From positions 65,001-129,000 of the forward strand of contig PTEX01000522.1 of NCBI GenBank assembly GCA_003342815.1: a stretch of DNA of 64,000 nucleotides. Direction: 5' to 3'. This document shows, one piece after another, positions 59,501 to 64,000 of the stretch. Within the stretch, counting starts at the first letter, position 1. Each line of letters opens with the position of its first letter. The notes below the pieces were generated by a model. It saw nothing but the letters and a program-made list of their open reading frames with translations. It was not told the origin of the DNA and made no database searches. Source of the stretch: Eudromia elegans. Lineage: Eukaryota > Chordata > Aves > Tinamiformes > Tinamidae. A program made the translations under genes and the position numbers.

Positions 59501-60490
59501 CCCACCTCATTCAGCAGCAGGCCCACTCCCTAGTCTTTTTGTTGCTGATGTATTTGTAGAAGACCTTCTTGCTAAATTTAATTCCAAATGAGCCTTGGCC
59601 TTCCTCACCACATCCCTGCATTCTCCAAAAACATTCCTGTATTCCTCCCGAGTGGTCTGCCCCTTCTTCCACATTACGTATGCCAGCTCTCCTGGACCTC
59701 CCATTTCCTTCTACGGAGAAGTTATCTGCAATGTTCTGCAGGAATCTCGTGGACTGTCTTCCTGTTGTCTTCCCAGCAGATATCAGGGTAGCTAAAGTTC
59801 CCGGTAACGACTGGGGCCTGTGATCATGAAGCTAGTCACTAGAACCTGTTTGAGATATTCGCTGCCAAAGTCAAATTGGAGATGCAGCAGTTGTTCCCAG
59901 ATCTTTCTGCTGCATTCCTTTGTTTAAACAAGTATTAATGGGTCTGAACTACCCTACTTCCTTATCTATAATAGGATGGTTGGAAATTTAAATGCTGGGG
60001 TGGAACACCAGGTATCTCAAATCCTGCAGAAGAAATACTTTCCAGCAGTACTTCTGGAAAAATCCCAATTGCTTACCTTGTAGTTTTTGAGGACTTCATC
60101 TAGGGGCCCTACTGTATGATAGAGATGGCCATGGGAGACTGCACACACAACACACATGGCTTCTTGGTCCTCCTTGCAGAACAGATTGATGACTTCATGA
60201 TGCTTGCAGCAGATGATCTCATTCCCCATCTTCTCTTTTACGAAAGGCAACTGCCTGGCTGTGTCTACTATGCCGGCCAGCTGTCGGTTGGGGTACATGA
60301 TTTGCTGAACGCAAACATGGCGACACGTCGGGCAGCTAAAGTCTTTAACCACTGGCTTCCAGTATTGGGCGATACAGACTCTACAAAAGCTGTGACCACA
60401 AGGGATCATAACAGGGTCCTTCAGATAGTCAAGACAAATGGCACAAGTGATATCTATGTTAAGAACCTCCAAATGACTCAAGGAAGCCAT
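55989..60490 (-). CDS. TRIM E3 ubiquitin ligase with B30.2 domain (TRIM39/TRIM7/TRIM27-like), six coding exons
   Basis: The gene encodes a 471-residue tripartite-motif protein, presumably a cytoplasmic RING E3 ligase that dimerises by its coiled coil and binds targets by its PRY-SPRY domain. Coding exons on the - strand are 60490-60077 (414 nt), 58777-58682 (96), 58474-58247 (228), 57745-57723 (23), 57258-57143 (116) and 56527-55989 (539). Every junction is GT/AG and the total is exactly 472 codons with the stop. The 96/about 231/23/116 pattern is the standard one for class IV TRIM genes. RING C16, C19, C31, H33, C36, C39, C53, C56 and B-box C95, H98, C105, D108, C113, C116, H122, H125 are all present. 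A 3' splice acceptor ends at 60562, so a 5' untranslated exon lies further up. Nothing is broken. Orthology among TRIM39, TRIM7 and TRIM27 cannot be fixed by eye. It may act in innate immunity, as many relatives do, but that is inference. Confidence 0.93.
57143..57258 (-). CDS. TRIM coding exon 5: linker to B30.2
   Basis: One hundred and sixteen bases ([20 protein letters not shown], then [17 protein letters not shown]). The acceptor is TTCTTCCTAG and the donor GTAATG. Phase fits exons 4 and 6. Confidence 0.9.
57723..57745 (-). CDS. TRIM coding exon 4: 23-base micro-exon
   Basis: GACATGAAAAGTGTCTTGCA plus GAG encodes DMKSVLQ and the first two bases of an Arg codon. The flanks are TTTTCTAG and GTGAGA. 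This 23-base exon is a signature of TRIM-B30.2 genes. Confidence 0.9.
58247..58474 (-). CDS. TRIM coding exon 3: main coiled coil
   Basis: Seventy-six codons, rich in Glu, Leu and Arg heptads ([38 protein letters not shown]). It is one codon shorter than the usual 231-base exon; the frame is kept. The acceptor is GCCTGACAG and the donor GTCTGT. Confidence 0.92.
58682..58777 (-). CDS. TRIM coding exon 2: start of coiled coil
   Basis: Ninety-six bases, 32 codons, phase 0 at both ends ([16 protein letters not shown] onward). The acceptor is TTCTCCAG and the donor GTAAGT. The length is the family standard. Confidence 0.92.
59290..59845 (-). mobile_element. CR1 LINE fragment in TRIM intron 1
   Basis: A CR1 piece truncated at both ends, in the same orientation as the TRIM gene. 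The - strand reads [32 protein letters not shown] and, after frame changes, [17 protein letters not shown], the linker before the RT domain. It lies in the 1.3-kb first coding intron and does not touch splice sites. Confidence 0.9.
60077..60490 (-). CDS. TRIM coding exon 1: RING and B-box 2
   Basis: Residues 1-138. The C3HC4 RING is complete, with I18 at the usual E2-contact position and R57 just after the last Cys (the linchpin position). The B-box 2 follows at residues 95-125. The exon starts after TTTCTCTACAG (71 bases of 5' UTR) and ends in phase 0 at AAG before GTAAGC. Confidence 0.93.
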
Positions 60491-60609
60491 TGGTGGTTGC
60501 TCTTTGGGACACTCACAGATGTCAGAAAGCAGTCACACTACCCTGATACAGGAAAAGTCACCTGTAGAGAAAAACCAGAAAACACCACATGAAGCAAACA
60601 GATAACATA

Positions 60610-60722
60610 CATAGAATCATAACGGTTGGAGAAGACCTTTAAGATCGAGTCCAACCACAAATTCTTCAACATCATGCCTACAAAACCATGCCCCAAGTGC
60701 CTCATCTACATACATACATTAT
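60610..60722 (-). mobile_element. CR1 LINE tail just upstream of the TRIM coding exon 1
   Basis: ATAGAATCATAACGGTTGGA, AGACCTTTAAGATCGAGTCC and CCATGCCCCAAGTGCCTCAT are a CR1 terminus in minus orientation, resembling the subfamily at 34979. It lies about 50 bases beyond the splice acceptor, so in the 5' intron. Confidence 0.85.
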
Positions 60723-62480
60723 TCCTTATGCAGACTCAGGTAAGCCTAAGAATCATGCCTCACATACTTTCTCCCAGCTTAGAGAGGAGAGAAGACGAGA
60801 GAAGAGACAAGCTGTGTAATCCAGATACCTGGTTCAGCTCCGCCGCACACAGTAACAGCCCATTCAGTCTCACATCCTGGGCAGCGTGGTGCTGCTGCAG
60901 TCCAAATGAGAACTCATAGCAGCTCAGCATAACAGTTCAGTTCTAAGTAGCTTTCATTAACCCCCATTCCCTTACAGAAGGGAAGTGGGAAGTCAGTGTG
61001 GCAAACCATTTTGCATGACATGCATCATTAGAAAGCACATGTCTTTCAGTCTGACATATATCCCCAAGCTTTGGGATCAGGGACTTTCCTCTCTAAGGCA
61101 GGAAAGGAAGCCTGCTTTGGATTGTTCTGTTACTGGCACTTACAGGATGAAAAATTAATATAAATAACTTTTTTAACAAAGAAAATGTCTTTCATCTAGA
61201 GGAAGACAAAACACTAGAACAGAAGGCTAGAGAGATTGCAAAGTCTTCACACTTGGAGATAGAGGAAAAAAAACACTGGACAAGACCCTTAGTACCTTAA
61301 TTTAACTAGGCCTACTCTGAACAAAAGATTGAACTAGGAGACTTACAGAGAATTTACCTAAGAAATTAGCCCACAGTTTCACAGTCCTTTAGGTTTGCAC
61401 TTCAAAAAAAGAAAATGTGTAGTATGGTTGAACATACTACACTCATAGTCAAACAGAAAAGAAAAAACTAACCAAGATCACCTTGATAAAATTTTAAAAA
61501 CTAGACACATTGCAAGCTAGCTACTCAATGCATCTAACTTCTTTAATTATCTTATTAAAGAAACTCCTCAAGGAAAATTGTTTTTTAAAATAATATACTT
61601 ACCAGGGAAACTACTACAGACCTTCTGCTTTTAGCACCTAGAATACAATTTCCACTCTTTTCCTTCACAGAAAGAAGGAAGGAAAGGAAGGAAAACAGGC
61701 AAACAAACATCACTAATGTGGTTAAGGATGGCATTTATATAGAAGCTACAGCTGTGGTTCCCACCCACCTGCCCTTCCCCTACCTCATTTCCTTGGAGTC
61801 AGGTGGCTCTTCCACTTCAGACTGTAGGCATATCCTGAAATATCCGTGACATCTACCTGTAACACATTGTCAGTTGGCATTGGACCCTTGAGACCTTTCA
61901 TGGAGCTGACTGTGGTACACTGTTGAAAATTACATCCTGCCTTCTTTCTGAATAAGCAAGCCTTTTCTCCCTAGGGCTTTATACTGGGAAAAACTCTATA
62001 ATATAAAGTCAGTTTTTTGAAATGAAAGTAATACTGTCTTCATGCATAATAAGGCTTAATATTTGTAAATAGTGAACAGCTTAATCTCTCAATTAATTAA
62101 TTTCCTTCTTCTTCTTTTCCCTCTTCATATTATAAGAAAACACACAGTACTCTAGGTTATCAGTGAACACCGAGCCAAATTCTCTGTGTCATCGTGCTTA
62201 TTTCTGTTGTTTTGATGGGTCTATTGTAAACTACAGCTCCTATGGAAGCAATCTGGTGGACACATCATCACATGGTGTGTGTAATCACATGGACACTGGG
62301 AAACTGTAGGTTGGCTTTGGTCTTAGCAGTTTCTCCCTTTTCTCTCTGACGTCACTTTGCAAGGATACCAACCAAACTAATAAGAGGGAAATTGCAGATG
62401 TCCCTACACACACCTTTTGAAACAATTTTTTTTTTTCTTCTGGTTAGGTGATTTGGGAACCTTTATTTTAAAGATTAACA
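60723..62480. other. Intron or upstream region of the TRIM gene, no exon placed
   Basis: The acceptor at 60562 shows that a 5' untranslated TRIM exon lies at higher coordinates, perhaps here. I cannot place it. No repeat is recognised. Confidence 0.45.
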
Positions 62481-62859
62481 CTGAATAAGACGCTTCACTC
62501 ATGTCTCTCATGTCAGTCTTTGCTGCCCATTGCAGTGCGCACCCAGAAAGTGTAGATGGAGAAGCAAGGGAACACATCAGCTCCTCGGGGCATGCCTTCT
62601 GGGCTGAACATTTGGTTGGCTGGTATGATGGTAGGGCCAGGAATGGAGATCACCCTCTGACTCTCTTTTCAAGCTGTTTAAGTAAAGTAACACAAAGCCC
62701 ACCTTGGTTTACTGAAGAGAGAGCAAGCAGAGCAGTGCTGGCACAGTACCTTCTGCCAGTACTGTACTCAAGAATTCCAATGAGGGGGAAGCTTCTCGCT
62801 GTGCTCTCATGAGTGTCCTTGCCGAGCCAAAAGGTTTTGGGGGCTTCCCCTGCCAGTTG

Positions 62860-63340
62860 TGCAGAAAATCTTGCTGTCAAGAACCCAGTGTCCACAAAGG
62901 AGACAGAGGATTCCTAAAACTTTATTTGAATAAAGGGAGAGTCCACCGGGGAATACCTCTGTGGGATCTCTCAAATTACAGGAGAATGCAGCCTCCTTTC
63001 ATCCTAATTTCCCAACCAACCAAGGTATCCCCTCATCTCTCCTTTTCCCCTTTGGCTAAGGTATTCAGAAGTTACAGACTTCCTGGCCCGTCTAACATAT
63101 GTTGCTCCTTAATATGTTCCCCCTCCCTGGTCATACATTGCATGTCTAATTAAAGTGACTTTATGCCTCCTCTGGGTGTCGAAGTTAATATGCATTAGCT
63201 CATTATGCTTGCACTTACTCTACTAAGGTTCATTCTGTGATCAGTTGTTGATAAGGATCTCTCTGCCTCCCTCTTGTTTTTCCTGGAGGGAAAAATTGCC
63301 CCCAATTGCATACATATAGCACAACCTCCCTGCCTTTACT
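62860..63340 (-). mobile_element. Possible solo LTR-like relic (endogenous retrovirus family unknown)
   Basis: A weak call. On the - strand there is an A/T-rich promoter-like stretch and then AATAAA (about 62930) with short downstream sequence, resembling the U3-R-U5 layout of an avian LTR. I found no internal retroviral genes and could not define both ends. It looks old; it might instead be ordinary unique DNA. Confidence 0.22.
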
Positions 63341-63564
63341 CCCTAGGCCTGTTCACCAAAGAATGTGGAGTATTTTAAAATATTTGTAAAGACACAGGCT
63401 CCTTTGTTCCGCTCAAAGTTGTCTTTGGAAGTGCTGGATTCTCAGCTGCTTTGTTAAGGTGGCAAAGGGGATATTGCCTATTAGAACGCAGAAAGGCACA
63501 AGAGTTTGGTATCTCTACTCCGAGGCCAGACAGCAGACCTGGGAAGTGGCTAACACAGGCTCTC

Positions 63565-63615
63565 CATAGAATCACACAGAATGCTTAAGGTTAGAAGGGA
63601 CCTCCAGAGGTCATG
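63565..63615 (-). mobile_element. CR1 LINE tail, minus orientation
   Basis: ATAGAATCACACAGAATGC followed by GAAGGGACCTCCAGAGGTCAT is a CR1 terminus in minus orientation. It faces the CR1 that begins about 20 bases later in + orientation. Confidence 0.8.
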
Positions 63616-63631
63616 TATAGATCTATATCTA

Positions 63632-64000
63632 TTAATCCATGGGCCCCGATGGGATGCAACCCAGAGTGCTGCGTAAGCTGGTGGATGTCATAGCTAAGCT
63701 GCTCTCCATCATCTTTGAAAGGTCCTGGAGAACAGGGGAGGTGCCAGAGGACTGGAGGAAAGCCAATGTCACCCCGCTCTTCAAAAAAGGCAAGAAGGAG
63801 GAGCCGGGCAACTACAGGCCGGTGAGCCTGACCTCTGTCCCTGGGAAGATGATGGAGCAGCTCATCCTGGCTGCTGTCTCCAGGCACATGGAGGAGAAGA
63901 AGGTGCTCAGGAGTAGCCAGCATGGGTTCACCAAGGGGAAATCGTGCTTGACTAACCTGATAGCCTTCTATGATGGGGTGACTGGCTGCATAGATGAGGG
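63632..64000 (+). mobile_element. CR1 LINE RT segment, open frame, running off the window
   Basis: From [17 protein letters not shown] the CR1 reverse transcriptase reads without a stop to the window edge: [59 protein letters not shown]. This is about 121 codons. It is 5'-truncated at about 63632. It looks younger than the other copies here, but only this part is visible. Confidence 0.93.

Noticed and set aside
60116-60592. 158-codon open frame antisense to TRIM exon 1
   Set aside because: It is a shadow of the RING/B-box exon; the opposite strand shows all zinc ligands in order.

Overview
The window looks like nuclear DNA of a bird. Nearly all recognisable repeats are CR1 LINEs, several ending in the bird-type tail of short ATTCTATG-like repeats. 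The genes are vertebrate chemoreceptor and TRIM families with normal GT/AG introns, and no mammalian SINEs are visible. Other sauropsids also carry CR1, so 'bird' is an inference.

Layout. (1) 1-10 kb: a rearranged CR1 (951-2380) ending at a (CCCTT)n tract, then gene-free DNA with one CpG-rich patch (5690-6140). (2) 10-33 kb: a cluster of Mas-related G-protein coupled receptors (MRGPR, MRGPRH/MAS1L-like). It holds two broken copies on the + strand (about 10.1 and 13.2 kb), an intact copy on the + strand (24490-25473, 327 aa), a short fragment on the - strand joined to a CR1 (28247-28425), and an intact copy on the - strand (31931-32887, 318 aa). (3) 33-51 kb: gene-poor, AT-rich DNA with old CR1 pieces and one unidentified coding-like relic at 41.6-41.9 kb. 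(4) 51481-52425: an intact class II olfactory receptor, most like the OR5V1/OR12D type. (5) 55989-60490, - strand: a complete TRIM E3 ligase in six coding exons (RING, B-box 2, coiled coil, PRY-SPRY). The exons sum to 1416 nt, in frame throughout (471 aa). (6) 60.5-64 kb: CR1 pieces, a possible LTR relic, and a CR1 whose reverse-transcriptase frame is open to the window edge.

MRGPR, olfactory receptor and TRIM-B30.2 genes together recall the extended MHC class I region of vertebrates (in human MAS1L, OR12D/OR5V1 and TRIM27/TRIM39 are neighbours; in chicken, OR and TRIM genes lie on the MHC chromosome). The genes are not an operon and need not act together: MRGPRs and the OR are seven-helix sensors, and the TRIM is probably an intracellular ubiquitin ligase. 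No RNA genes, CRISPR arrays or bacterial features were seen. Positions of repeat edges are by eye.
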